From Fistulifera solaris (taxonomy: Eukaryota > Bacillariophyta > Bacillariophyceae > Naviculales > Stauroneidaceae): a DNA stretch of 64,000 nt. The DNA lies in NCBI GenBank assembly GCA_030295235.1, contig AP026125.1:1674001-1738000 (forward strand), given 5' to 3'. Within the stretch, counting starts at the first letter, position 1; each line of letters begins with the position of its first letter. The notes under the pieces were generated by a model. That model ran no database searches, had not been told where the DNA came from, and saw only the letters and a list, made by a program, of their open reading frames with translations. Of this stretch, positions 1 through 10,018 are shown piece after piece. The position numbers and the translations under genes are program-made.

Positions 1-306
1 TCTTGGGAATCTACGATCAAAAGACGATACGGAGTGAAGGATTCTGGGAAGTTGCTACCGGGGCATGGTGGGGTCTTGGATCGCTTTGATTCGAGCTTGA
101 TTGCTGTAATGATCTTTCCCTTATTATTGGGCAGGTAGATTAAAAACGGTCGTCATGCCTTTTGATCTTGTAATCATTAAGAAATTATCGTTCTTTCTAG
201 CGAAGCAACAACTCATAAAATGAATTGGTGATGTAATTTAGTGGTACTTGACCTGGTAATACTAACAATTTGATATTGATGTTTGTTATTCGTACATCTC
301 AAAAAT
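1..306. other. left-edge intergenic DNA
   Basis: AT-rich sequence downstream of the nucleoside transporter gene on the minus strand. It should hold that gene's 3' UTR. I see no gene, RNA or repeat in it. Confidence 0.5.
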
Positions 307-1952
307 TCATCCCGATGCGAGAAGATTTGATACAGGAAAAGACAGTAAACTGCCACCGAGAAGTCCTAACGCCACGGTGAAAGTAAGAATTTCGGACATT
401 CGCTGATTCGTCTGACTCTCAATATTGCCGTTCGAACTTGCTATTAATGAAGGCGCGTGAGCAAATGATGCTGTCAAGAGCACTCCGTTCGAAACGGAAA
501 ATGCCCCCTGTACCAAGAAGGAATACAGATCGCTCGGAATGTGAAAGCGACCACCGTAAGATGAATTGCAAGACAGAAGGAGTGGAATAAAGGCAAAACG
601 AAGGAAGGATGCGGTCACCAATCGGTGACGAAGAAACTCAAATACCGCCCTGCCATAAGGCGTCCCATGAAATCTCCAATGTTGAAAATGAGAAACGTTA
701 GGGGTGTGTACAGATCATTGACCAATCGAATGTGCGAATTACATCGCCATATACTTGTCAATTCCGACGTCCAGCCCGGGAAAAGTGCTAGTGTCACAAC
801 GAATGTGGTAAATATACAAGTGGTTGGATCTCTGACAAGCCACAAGACTTGAGAGGCACTCATTGTCACCGACGACTCGTGGATGTCTGCAACACCGTCA
901 CGCAGCAAACCATCTGCAGCGCCATAAGAAGCATGCGCTGACATGTCTAGTCGCTCGTCTCTGGTGGAACAATCTTGTGAAGTTCCCTCGTCATCGTCAT
1001 CGTCATCGACATTGGGAAGTAACTCTACCCCAATGCGCTGTGACTCACGTTCAAAATCGGAAGTTGTTGAGGAGTGACTCTCGACCTCCAAGCGTAGAGC
1101 ATCAATCATTGAATAACCGATCAAACACATCGCAAGAACGAGTGCAGCCACCAGGAAATAGATGAACATGCCCCAGTCTGTGGAATGATAGTTACCACAT
1201 GACTGAGCCTCGCTCAAGATGCGAGTGTCAAGGTCGATTTCTCCGTCCAAGTTATCGGAACAACTGTTTTTCCAGTATTCATCGGGATTCTTGGAGATCG
1301 CAGCAGCAAAGTTGGCCAACGAAACGGCCACGCCACCCAAAGATTGTCCTTGTAGAAATGGACTCATCGCCCAGTCGGGACGAGTAAAAGTAGTTGCGGC
1401 GGCGACAACTCCCGCCGATGCCACTACGTTAATGGCTCCTGATACAATCAAACTGAACAAAGTCCATCCTGTGATACCCTTCATGGAGATCGAGGTGACC
1501 ATAATAGCCTGCGCGAGGAATATCAGGACGTACGTTACGAAAGGAACCTGCACAAACCAAAATTTCGACGCCTTCTCGTCGTTTGAATGTGACCTCTGAT
1601 CGTTAGGCTCTTCAGTGGGGATTCTCCGACGCCGCGTTTGCTCCCATAACCACTGTGTCAATAGAATAACTCCCATCGAAACAACGGAAGAGAGTGTGAA
1701 AAGCACGACAAAGGTTGACTCCATATGAGCCATGCAGAAGCGCGCTTGAAAATAATCCTTTGCTGAAATAAACGCATTCCAGGGCACCAGCACTCCGATT
1801 CCCAAGAGACAGAAAACTCCCCTCAATAGTGAAATAGTTTTTACCCATTGCGTCAGCAGCAAACGAGATGATTGTTGAATCAATTCTGTCGGAGCAACCG
1901 ATGACTCCAGCATAGTCGATGCTTCATGGTGATTGTTGTCGTCGTTCGACAT
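307..1952 (-). CDS. equilibrative nucleoside transporter (ENT/SLC29 family)
   Basis: This is an integral membrane carrier of about 548 residues that should move nucleosides or nucleobases across the plasma or an internal membrane. The family signature is visible near the N-terminus (GIGVLVPWNAFISAKDYF) and again in the second half (FNIGDFMGRLMAG), followed by the typical C-terminal block LRFAFIPLLLSCN and SNGVLLTASF. An acidic, poly-Asp cytosolic loop lies between TM6 and TM7, as in other ENTs. The reading frame changes once, between about 620 and 650, just after the GRLMAG motif. Both sides are conserved, so the last 104 residues belong to this gene and the break is probably a one-base sequence error. 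The start at 1952 leaves a short hydrophilic N-terminus before TM1. The direction of transport and the exact substrate cannot be read from the sequence. Confidence 0.88.
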
Positions 1953-2617
1953 TTCAGGACCTTTTGTAGGTTATCTAACTGATAAGGGCATGTCGTTCGA
2001 AAAGAGATGTCGGTTTTTGAATGATGTTGTCGGCAACAATAAAGTGAAACGCATCGGAAATAAAGGATAAAGGAGCAGCACTCGTCGCGCACTCAGACTA
2101 GGGATGAAGCTTTAAAGGAGGTAACCTTAGCTGGCATCTGGCTTGGTGAACTAAACGACAGGAACTCTAAATCAGATGCGATGTGGAGCTCAGGTAAGCT
2201 GAAACGTTACTTTGCTGGTAAAAATATTACATTTTGGTTCGTGGATTCGTGCTTTGCTATCTTATATCGTTTCTTGTTGCATGATAGAAATTCTCGCAAA
2301 ACTCAACAAAATGCGGGGAAGGTGGAGGCAAGGCTGGCGAATGGGGGAGTTTTTACATAGCAGCTATATTTTTCAACGCCGTCGAATTTTTGATACTATG
2401 TGATAATATCCTTAGATCTTCCTATGTAATCAAAACGCGAGCCGCTCAACGGTCGCCCGACCGCTCATACATTTCGAGAAAAGACACCAAGTGGTGTCCC
2501 GCTCCACGCGCAATTCACAACAACGATGAATTTTTGAGACGCGAGAATAAGTGAAGGAGTTCAAAGTGAGTATACCAGTTACAAAGCGAACAACTAGCAA
2601 GTTTATTAGACGATCGG
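1953..2617. other. intergenic region between divergent genes
   Basis: This is the shared upstream region of the minus-strand nucleoside transporter and the plus-strand small gene at 2618, so it presumably holds both promoters. No repeat or RNA gene was recognised. Confidence 0.4.
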
Positions 2618-2989
2618 ATGGCTCCAAAGTGCCGAGAGTATCGATTAGAAACAGATGATTTATCGGACGAGCATGATCCGCACGGGCCAGCAGTAGTACA
2701 CGGTTTGGTTTACTCGAGTAACAGCGATAACCGGCTTCCGACAGTTGGCATGTTCGAGTGGGAACCCGAAGACGACGAAAGAAGCCGGATGATTTCTTCT
2801 GTTTGCTCGAAAGCTCCCTCCAGAGTCAGCGAACATAGCTCGATCGCCAAATCGTCGAGCGAGGATCAAGCCGAGACACGAAAATGTCCGGACCAGGTAA
2901 CCAACGAGCAGCCAAAATGGCACTTTACGTTTCCCCTTCTGGACTGCTTCTTCGACATGCCGTGTTGTGCTCGTTATTCAAGCCCATGA
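2618..2989 (+). CDS. small hypothetical protein
   Basis: An open frame of 123 codons starting at an ATG. The product is acidic in its N-terminal half and Ser-rich in the middle (SSVCSKAPSRVSEHSSIAKS). It ends in an aromatic, cysteine-containing tail (FPLLDCFFDMPCC) that could be lipid-modified or metal-binding, though that is speculation. I do not recognise a family. Support for a real gene is only the length of the frame, a proper ATG and the divergent position opposite the transporter; it could be a chance frame. Confidence 0.4.
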   Translation: MAPKCREYRLETDDLSDEHDPHGPAVVHGLVYSSNSDNRLPTVGMFEWEPEDDERSRMISSVCSKAPSRVSEHSSIAKSSSEDQAETRKCPDQVTNEQPKWHFTFPLLDCFFDMPCCARYSSP

Positions 2990-3550
2990 ATCCCTTCCGC
3001 AATCTCGTTGGACTTCATCAAAGTTTGAAGATTTGACTACAAATCGAAACGGTCAGCTTATCGAGAAGAACATCCCATTCTCATACTGCGCCTGTACATA
3101 AAAGCCACCGCTATTCTCTGTAATTGATATTTATTTGGATATCAGCACTTGAGAGTATCATGAGATATGATGCTCGACGTGCAATCCTTGAGCCTCAGTA
3201 GGAAATTGGTGATACTAGAACTCCTTCAATCGTAAAAATTCTTTCCTTTATTGCAACCAATCCCTTTCATGTCTAGTTGTCCACGTCCTTCACTATTAGC
3301 CCGTAGCACGCGTCGTCCTAGCTAGCTAGAGCAAGGCACCTCAGTTGGTCTGAATGTCCTAGGAATGTCGCCCGAAATTTTTGCAGTCACAGCTAAAGTC
3401 ACAGTCACGAGCCGAAACGTGATCCGTTTGTCTTCACTTTTTTGGAATTTGAACGAGTCGGTCCGTTCCAACGCACATACGCCAAAAATTGAAAAGAACG
3501 TGAATGTTGCACCCTATTACAAAATCGAGATCACTCGATCGGACCGTACT
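2990..3550. promoter_or_regulatory. upstream region of the 8-TM protein gene
   Basis: An open frame runs from 3365, but the stretch 3365-3550 translates to a low-quality leader. It carries short repeats of the type GCAGTCACAG and CAGTCACGA near 3385-3412 that resemble the CAGTC motifs upstream of other genes in this window. I therefore read it as promoter and 5' UTR, with translation starting at 3551. Confidence 0.35.
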
Positions 3551-4621
3551 ATGGTGTTACTTGAAACGAAGAAAGGGGAGGGATCCTTGAATGGGGGAGG
3601 AGAAACAAGATTTTCTCAGGGCGTGGATGATGATGATCAAAGAATTACTGGAATGATGAGCGAAGAGGCCGTGCTAGTCAGTTGCAAACGTTCCAGTCTT
3701 GTTCTAGGAGCAGTAATCGGATGTTTTATACAACTATCGTGCATGGGGGCTTTCTTTGTCTATTCGAAGCTGGCACAAGGGCATCACTATTCTATGTGGG
3801 CTTTCAGCCTGATATGGTCGGCGTTCACTAGTTTGATCGGCCTCGGAATCATGATTATACTTTCAATAATGTTTCGCCGTGTTTCGTCGAATGAGAACGT
3901 TTTGTTGCACTTGGAGCTTTATGTTTCTTCTGGTGCTGTCATCGGAGTTTGCTTCACTTGGCTTGTAAAGAATATCTTCATGGGTGTCCCTGATCTTGTG
4001 TGGCAATCGTTACTATCAATCACTTTGACAATATGTTACATTGTTTTGGCGAAACAGCTAGTTTACTATTCCGCACAAGACGAAGATACTAGTGAAGCGA
4101 ACGATCTGGCGAAGCCTCTTCTCGAGAATCGGACGGTTACAAGCACCACTGACTTGTGGAAGACCCGACGTCTCGGCTATACCTTGGGCTCTTTCATTGG
4201 ATGCTTTGTTCAAACAAGCTCATTGGCAGCACACCACATGTTTATACAATATCGCGACGTCCTGATTCAGGCGTCGGGGCTTGGCAATTTTGCGCTCGTA
4301 TTGATTTGCCTCTCATGGGATATTGTGATTTGTTGCCTAGGGGTGGCCGCACTTCTTCTTGTGCGAAAATTAACCCTTCGTCTACGCGTGCACTCGCCGA
4401 CAGACGAAGAAAACAGACATTTGTTTCTGTTTGAGGCATGCTATTGTACGGGGGCTCTGTTCGGTGTTAATGTTTGTTGGATGGCCACCGACATGATTTT
4501 GGGACTTCATGACTTGCTCTACAAAACTGTCGTGACTTTGACGATGTCGCTTTTAATTTATTTATGGAATCAAAGAGCAGAAACAAGTGAAGAATCATCT
4601 CATGAGAATCAAGAAGTATAA
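3551..4621 (+). CDS. 8-TM membrane protein with internal duplication, copy A
   Basis: I do not recognise a named family. The protein (about 356 residues from the ATG at 3551; an in-frame ATG at 3365 would add 62) has two similar halves of four membrane segments each. Each half opens with a glycine/glutamine segment (LGAVIGCFIQ and LGSFIGCFVQ). Each later has an acidic residue at a helix start followed by a Gly-Ala segment (LELYVSSGAVIGV and FEACYCTGALFGVNVCW). A hydrophilic linker of about 30 residues joins the halves. The same plan is found in the minus-strand gene at 14486-15508, so the two are paralogues. Such two-fold internal symmetry is common in small-molecule carriers, but transport is only an inference. 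The 3' end lies 84 bp from the convergent enoyl reductase gene. Confidence 0.7.
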   Translation: MVLLETKKGEGSLNGGGETRFSQGVDDDDQRITGMMSEEAVLVSCKRSSLVLGAVIGCFIQLSCMGAFFVYSKLAQGHHYSMWAFSLIWSAFTSLIGLGIMIILSIMFRRVSSNENVLLHLELYVSSGAVIGVCFTWLVKNIFMGVPDLVWQSLLSITLTICYIVLAKQLVYYSAQDEDTSEANDLAKPLLENRTVTSTTDLWKTRRLGYTLGSFIGCFVQTSSLAAHHMFIQYRDVLIQASGLGNFALVLICLSWDIVICCLGVAALLLVRKLTLRLRVHSPTDEENRHLFLFEACYCTGALFGVNVCWMATDMILGLHDLLYKTVVTLTMSLLIYLWNQRAETSEESSHENQEV

Positions 4622-4705
4622 ATCCGTTGCATGTTAAACAAGCAAGTACACAACATTCTTCAAAAACGCACTTGAAAAAAGTAGATTCATTACAGCTCAA
4701 AAGTA

Positions 4706-5530
4706 TTACAGGGCAATAGGAACCACACTACTATACCCTCCATCTACGTAGATTGTTTGCCCCGTCACGCCTGTCGACTCGGAGAGCCAGCTCACCACAT
4801 TCGCTACTTCCTCGGCGCTGATATTCCGTCGCAACGGTGACGTGTCTTTGACAGCCTGTTGGAGCGCACTAAAATTCCGGATCCCGCCGCGAGCTGCTGC
4901 CGTGGCAATCGGACCCGCGGATACGGCGTTGACATGAAGTTGATGCGTGGGCCCATACTCCAGAGCGAGTCCTCGTACCATGGCTTCTAAAGCGGCCTTG
5001 GCGGGACCCATGGACTGATAGTTTAGAACCGCCCGGACGGCTCCCAGGTACGTCAAGGCAACGAGTGACGAATGGTTACCCGTCATTCCGATATCTGCTT
5101 TATGGATCAATTCCTGTTCTACGAGCTCTCTGGTCAACTGTAAGAAAGAATACGCCGAGATATGTAGTGCTTGTGAAAAGACCGGCCAACTCGATTGCGA
5201 AAGGCGGGGTTCCTGCATATCAGCGTACGCTATACTATGTACAACCGCGTCAAACGGCCGATGATCTGTCAGAAGAGATGGTACATCGGCTTGCAGTAAT
5301 TGCGGGATAGCATCGTTGCATTCTACATTACAGGAAACTGCCCCCAGAATTCGACCGGATCGAGAATTCCCCTGCTGTTCGATCAATTTCTGCACAGTTT
5401 TCTCAAAGCGTGCCGATTGGTAGGTGAGAATGCAGTCATAATTTCTACTCAAAAAAGACTGCGCACAAGCCCAAGCAATGGAGCGTTGATTTGCGACGCC
5501 CATGATGAGGGCCAATTTTCGCGATGTCAT
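4706..5530 (-). CDS. FABI: enoyl-[acyl-carrier-protein] reductase (NADH), FabI type
   Basis: This short-chain dehydrogenase/reductase carries out the last reduction of each type II fatty-acid elongation cycle, converting trans-2-enoyl-ACP to acyl-ACP. Visible FabI hallmarks are the nucleotide-binding start GVANQRSIAWACA, the VHSIAYA strand, the catalytic Tyr/Lys pair in NYQSMGPAKAALEA with the preceding conserved YLGA, the SAGPIATAAARG substrate loop and the YVDGG C-terminus. At 274 residues it matches bacterial FabI. Diatom type II fatty-acid synthesis is plastidial, yet this frame starts almost directly at the Rossmann fold and shows no signal or transit peptide. Either an upstream exon encodes targeting or this is a non-plastid copy. 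It is convergent with the 8-TM gene. Confidence 0.9.
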   Translation of the reverse strand: MTSRKLALIMGVANQRSIAWACAQSFLSRNYDCILTYQSARFEKTVQKLIEQQGNSRSGRILGAVSCNVECNDAIPQLLQADVPSLLTDHRPFDAVVHSIAYADMQEPRLSQSSWPVFSQALHISAYSFLQLTRELVEQELIHKADIGMTGNHSSLVALTYLGAVRAVLNYQSMGPAKAALEAMVRGLALEYGPTHQLHVNAVSAGPIATAAARGGIRNFSALQQAVKDTSPLRRNISAEEVANVVSWLSESTGVTGQTIYVDGGYSSVVPIAL

Positions 5531-6595
5531 GCTTCTCTGTTCGATCCGCCTTTATGTTATTTTAGGTTCTAAAAAGGCATGCGCTACAGCAATTCAGAAC
5601 GTGATTGCCGGCTCTTCAATCTTCGTAAGACGATTTCGGTATCATTGCTTTCATTGCATGTTTGTGGCATTTCATTGCTATGCGCGTTCATTCATTTTTC
5701 GCAAAAATGCATTCATGACACAAAATCCGGTCGCGGTTCCTGTAAACCAACACTTCGTGGCTATAGTCAAAATGAAATTTTTGACCTCTCCATTTTCCGG
5801 TTTCCGGTCTATTATGCAGCGATTTCTTCATTAATCTTATTAATTGTGACAAAGTTTCCATTTAATTTCATTAATTGCAACACACCACTTGATTTTTTAG
5901 GAAAAATGCAACGCTGCGAATGTCTACGTGAGACGTGAGTCGTCTTACGTAGACCTCGTAGGGAAATTTATCGACAGAGGGGTTACCCGGATATTGTGTA
6001 ACTTCGAGCACACCATTTTGGGCCGTTTCCGCACCACAATGTCATCATCATTCCACTAACATAAATCAATGATGTCAAACAATAATAAGGCGTGTCAGAT
6101 TGGTTTTAAATCTCAGAAACCATGGTACGTGCAACGCTTCGAATGTCTACGTGAATTTCACGTAGCCGCAGTAGGAAATTTATCATGTAGGGGCAACCCC
6201 AATCCTCTCTACTGGTAATTAAAACACCTCAATCTTTGGCTCCTTTCGTCTCGCGTAATACAAGGAATCTAAGGGGAATCTCGTTGCTGCAATGACTCAT
6301 GTAGCATGCGAAACTAGCACAACCAATGGCTTTCTGCTGGCAAGATGTCTCGCACAGAAGCCAATTCATGACTGAATTGCAGTCGTGAAAAAAGTAATAT
6401 AAACATAAGACATAAGCCTATAGTTCAAAATAGGAAATCATCACTGCGACATACAGTAGGACACAAGTTTGCCGCTTATTCGTTATTATTGCTTGCATTG
6501 TTTCCTCGGTCTCAACGTGCCCTTGTATGTACCAGTAATCGCAAACAAATGTATTGCTGCTAAGCCCTCATTAACAATTTGTTTTCAATAATCCC
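5531..6595. other. repeat-bearing intergenic region
   Basis: No gene is supported here. The short open frames on the plus strand between 5502 and 5938 have no recognisable product. The region holds two R1 repeat units (5905-6215). Nearer the TPR gene, at 6366-6390, a CATGACTG...GCAGTCGTG inverted motif resembles motifs upstream of UMPS and MIOS. Confidence 0.5.
5905..6215 (+). repeat. R1 dispersed repeat, two head-to-tail units
   Basis: Two diverged copies about 220 bp apart. Each starts near TGCAACGC..CGAATGTCTACGT, has a small inverted repeat around TCTACGTGAATTTCACGTAG in the second copy, then GTAGG(G)AAATTTATC and a G-rich stretch followed by ACCC or CCCC. The same order of blocks recurs at 28855-28940 (minus orientation) and at 51225-51715 (three units). 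The unit length of about 215 bp and the lack of any coding frame suggest a non-autonomous repeat, of type unknown. Confidence 0.75.
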
Positions 6596-7798
6596 TTGCA
6601 ACGTTCCCGCGGCAGGTCTACAATGCGTTCCCTGGCAGTAGCGACAGCAAGAAGATTGCAACTTCGACACCAAAGACTGACCGTACGGCAATTTTCGGCA
6701 GAGCAACGGACCGATTCATCAGCGACCGAAGATGCCAAGCGACGACAATCCGAAGCAAAGTTAGAAGCCAGGTTTCTGACTGCAAATAAACCCATTGACT
6801 TGCCTGATCCCCAGAAAGAAAAGGCATTACAACAACTACAAGTACGACTGCAGGAACTTCACAAGGCCGGAAATGCCCGAGCCGCGCTCCAAGTCGCCGA
6901 AGAAATGCACCAAGAGACAGAAAAACATCTCGGTGCGCAACATCCGGCAACGGCGTCCGCACGCTCGAATATTGGATTACAGCTCAAGCTCCTGGGCAGA
7001 TGGAACGACAGTCGTAAACAATACGAACAGGCACTCAAAATATACCGCGCGACGGTGGGTCACGATCACGCGAGCACGGCTTCCGTTCATCACAATTGGG
7101 GAACACTGTTGCGCACACAATTGCATCTGGACGACTCTCTGAGTGCCACGGACCGGTTGAGTGTTTTGGAAATGTCATTGGAGCACTTGGAAAAAGCGTA
7201 CAAAATTCGGTTGGCGGAATTGGGTGCCGAACATCCTCATACCGTGGCGAGTCGGTCGGGATGGGGCGCCTCGTTGGCGTCGCAAATATTGCAAAACTAC
7301 AAACAGACAACCAAAGGGTTGTACCGATCTATGGTTCCAGAAGAAGTGACAACGAATGGCTGGGATGCTGCGGAAGAGCACTTGCGACAAGCGTACGTCA
7401 CCGCACTGACGAATCCACGAGGACGTGGATTGCAAAATCCAAAGACGCGCGCTAAAACGAAACGACAAAAGCCGACACAACCACAACAACTCAACACGAT
7501 ACAGACCCTGTCGGCGGCTTCGGCCGGACAGAATCTAGCGCTGGTGTTAAAAGCACGAGCGGCGGTCTTGGGTGACCACGAACGACTGAACGAAGCGCGC
7601 GATTTGTACCGGCAGGTCCTGCAAGTGCGAGAGAAGCTATTGCCAGCGGACCACCCCGATTTGTATGCGACCAAATTTAGCTTGGCGGAACTATTACAAG
7701 CACAAGGTGACGAAGAAGCTGCCAATGCGATACGGCAAGAAATTGTGGATACCTATGACCCGCCAGAAAATGACGAGAATGACAATAGTACGACATGA
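6596..7798 (+). CDS. tetratricopeptide-repeat protein, probably mitochondrial
   Basis: A protein of up to 400 residues with kinesin-light-chain-type TPR repeats. The recognisable repeat blocks are around residues 85-160 (HPATASARSNIGLQLKLLGR, then YEQALKIYRATVGHDHAST) and again near the C-terminus (EARDLYRQVLQVREKLLPAD, HPDLYATKFSLAELLQAQGD). The N-terminus is rich in Arg, Ser and Ala with almost no acidic residues and contains RQFSAE, typical of a mitochondrial presequence. Translation may start at the second Met (6623), which gives a cleaner presequence. TPR proteins act as protein-binding scaffolds; no partner can be named. The reading frame is unbroken. Confidence 0.75.
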   Translation: MQRSRGRSTMRSLAVATARRLQLRHQRLTVRQFSAEQRTDSSATEDAKRRQSEAKLEARFLTANKPIDLPDPQKEKALQQLQVRLQELHKAGNARAALQVAEEMHQETEKHLGAQHPATASARSNIGLQLKLLGRWNDSRKQYEQALKIYRATVGHDHASTASVHHNWGTLLRTQLHLDDSLSATDRLSVLEMSLEHLEKAYKIRLAELGAEHPHTVASRSGWGASLASQILQNYKQTTKGLYRSMVPEEVTTNGWDAAEEHLRQAYVTALTNPRGRGLQNPKTRAKTKRQKPTQPQQLNTIQTLSAASAGQNLALVLKARAAVLGDHERLNEARDLYRQVLQVREKLLPADHPDLYATKFSLAELLQAQGDEEAANAIRQEIVDTYDPPENDENDNSTT

Positions 7799-7885
7799 TA
7801 TTAAAAAAAGTAATCAATGATATAAACAACATAGACCTAGAGTATAAGGTTCTATTAAAGTGCCGTGCAAGAGTAAATGTCTGAA

Positions 7886-9763
7886 TTAGTCAGTGCTCGT
7901 TTGTTCTTTGCGTGCGATCTTGCGGGGTGGCAAAGCAATCGGCGGAGCACGAACCGATGCGCCTTCTAACACACCCTGTTGATATTCGACCATGTAATCT
8001 AAAGCACCGCATTGACTCGCGAGCAAAGTAGCAACAGCCTCTGTTTGGGCGTGGGTTAGCGCTCCAATGCGACCCTTTCCACGTGTTCTCAGAACATCAT
8101 TCAAGACCGGGTCTGTGTCCTCCAGAGGAGGGCACTCTAAGCTGATACGTACCCGTATTTGCACCGGGAAGGGTGAGGAAGTGGCCTTGGGGTTCTTGGA
8201 AAATGCAGTGGGCTCAATATTCATCCGTGCTGGTGTAAGTGCTTCAAAGATTCCAAAAAGTAATCGGTCAGTAACATTGAACAGGAATATGGTTGCACCA
8301 GGCTGGATGTTGGAAGCTGCTGCTTTCATGTGAGCTGGTAGTCCAAATATACCCCGTCCCAGACACTCGTCCATAGTATCGGAACTACAACCAAATATAA
8401 AGCCAGGACCAGGCATCGTTGGCCAGGCATTTTCCTCATCACCGGGAGCCTTGAAGTCGAGCAAGTTTTCTGGTGGATCTTCTTCGCCAGTCCACGACTC
8501 ATAAAGCGTCACTAGCGGAGCATTCCAGATTGCTTTCATCAGAGACTCGCCAGTCTTCCATGACATGTCTTGACAGAATTGCGTTGTGCTTGTTGGAAGA
8601 AGTAGATCAGGCGCAACTTCGAGAGCTGTATCAATGGAGAGCTCAGTCGTTCGGTACCATTCAACCTGGATCCGATAGCTGAAGCTCGCCTCGCCGTGGT
8701 CGACCGACTTTTGATAAACGGCTGCAGATTTCAGCATTGCGGCACCTTGAATATGCCGGCTGTCGCTCACAGTAAAGAACAACATGACTTGTGTCTTGGC
8801 TTCAAACAATTCATTCATTTTCGCAGCATGTTTGTGCTGGACATACCATTCACCACGAACCGTACTAAGAGCCAAGTCACGTTGCGTTGCCGCCCGTAAA
8901 ATGAAAAACGATGCTTCTGAAGGTTCCAGGATTGGAATAGGCTTTCCTCCGCCACTTGCACCTCCTTCATAATACTCAATCGTTGTTTGATCAACATTTG
9001 AAAACAAGTCCTCCGAAATCTCATTTGTCGGTGTTTCCGGCTCTTGTGTTTTCTTTGGGAACTGACGTAACTCGGCTTCACCGTGAGCGAAGTGACAGCT
9101 GTCACCTATAAGATTGATAAGAAGACAAAAGATCCGTTAGAGCTGTTAGGGACGAAATTCGCGGATGCGTCGAGTTGCACAAAACTTACCGAAAGGACAT
9201 TCGCCGGCCATGAAATGCTTGCAAAGACTGATCTTATAAAATTCATTTGGTTTTGGTGCAGGTCGACGGGTTACCTCCTTGTTATTAGCTTGCATCTGTG
9301 TCAATCCGACAGAAAAATCCGCCACCAACGGTAGATCTTCTCTCGGTCGTTTGGTGTGTTTGTAGCGACAAAAGGGACCATGAATGCAAAATCCAGATCG
9401 ATAAAAAGCGCATTCCATTCGATTCTCCTCACTGATGTGACGAAACGGACAATCTTTGATTTTACAGCGATCTCCGTGACGGCAGATAGGCATTTTACTT
9501 AGATCGTATTGATGCAAAAATTCGCACGCCGCTCCTTTCATGCAAAGATCTCGCAGCCAGTGACGACATACTACCGTACGAAGACGAGGATCATGCTTTG
9601 CACTTGTCAACACAGGCTCTTCGTCGGCATTCTCGTCCGCAAAAACCGAGCCCGTCTTACGGTAGGGTAACGGATCTAGCGTTTCTGGAATTCCATGTTC
9701 GAGTGCGTAGTTTTCAAAGTCGTATTCAATCGTATTCGCGGTAATAAAGTCCTCTGTTAGCAT
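7886..9763 (-). CDS. CPSF30: CPSF30-type zinc-finger protein fused to YTH and DCD domains
   Basis: Two exons, 9763-9190 and 9105-7886, encode about 597 residues. The 84-bp intron (9106-9189) has a GTAAGT donor and TATAG acceptor, and splicing completes a zinc finger (CPFG/DSCHFAHGEAELR). Residues about 65-210 hold four CCCH fingers in CPSF30 order, with the diagnostic CEFLHQYDLSKMPIC and GFCIHGPFCRYKHTKR. CPSF30 is a subunit of the mRNA 3'-end cleavage and polyadenylation complex in the nucleus. Residues about 257-390 are a YTH domain (SFFILRAATQRDL, GEWYVQ, VMLFFTVSDSRHIQGAAML), the fold that binds N6-methyladenosine in RNA. Residues about 425-530 match the DCD (development and cell death) domain: GFIFGCSSDTMDECLGRGIF, LFGIFEALTPARMNIEP, FPVQIRVRI. 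Plants and apicomplexans are known to fuse YTH to CPSF30; the added DCD is unusual. The frame is intact throughout. Confidence 0.93.
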
Positions 9764-9896
9764 CTTTCGACTTTATCTGAATGAGAATTAATAACAAAAT
9801 AAATGAAGACAGACAATTGCGAATGAATTATTATGAAAAAGGTGCAGTCGTCAAAAACACAACCACACAAGCAACGATAAAGCGTCCAGAAGGCAA

Positions 9897-10012
9897 AGAA
9901 CAACACCCGGGATTCCAACGTGGTCCCCCACCGTAGTACTAACCGGGCCTGACGATGCTTAACTTCGCTGAGCAGACGGGAAGCGGTGCTGTCATCGTAG
10001 TATGGTCGTTCC
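9897..10012 (-). rRNA. 5S ribosomal RNA
   Basis: The minus strand reads as a eukaryotic 5S rRNA of about 116 nt. It begins GGAACGACCATACTACGATG, has the internal-control A-box region GAAGTTAAGCATCGTC and the C-box region CGGTTAGTACTACGGTGGGG followed by GACCACG. It ends in GTTGTTCT, which pairs with the first eight bases to close helix I. Only a short T run follows. It sits alone between the CPSF30 and PEX3 genes, both also on the minus strand, and is transcribed by RNA polymerase III from internal promoters. The exact ends are inferred from helix I pairing. Confidence 0.9.
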
Positions 10013-10018
10013 TATCAA

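Noticed and set aside
5502-5938. Two overlapping plus-strand frames of 110-119 codons
   Set aside because: Hydrophobic chance translations of AT-rich DNA opposite the start of the FabI gene and running into an R1 repeat.
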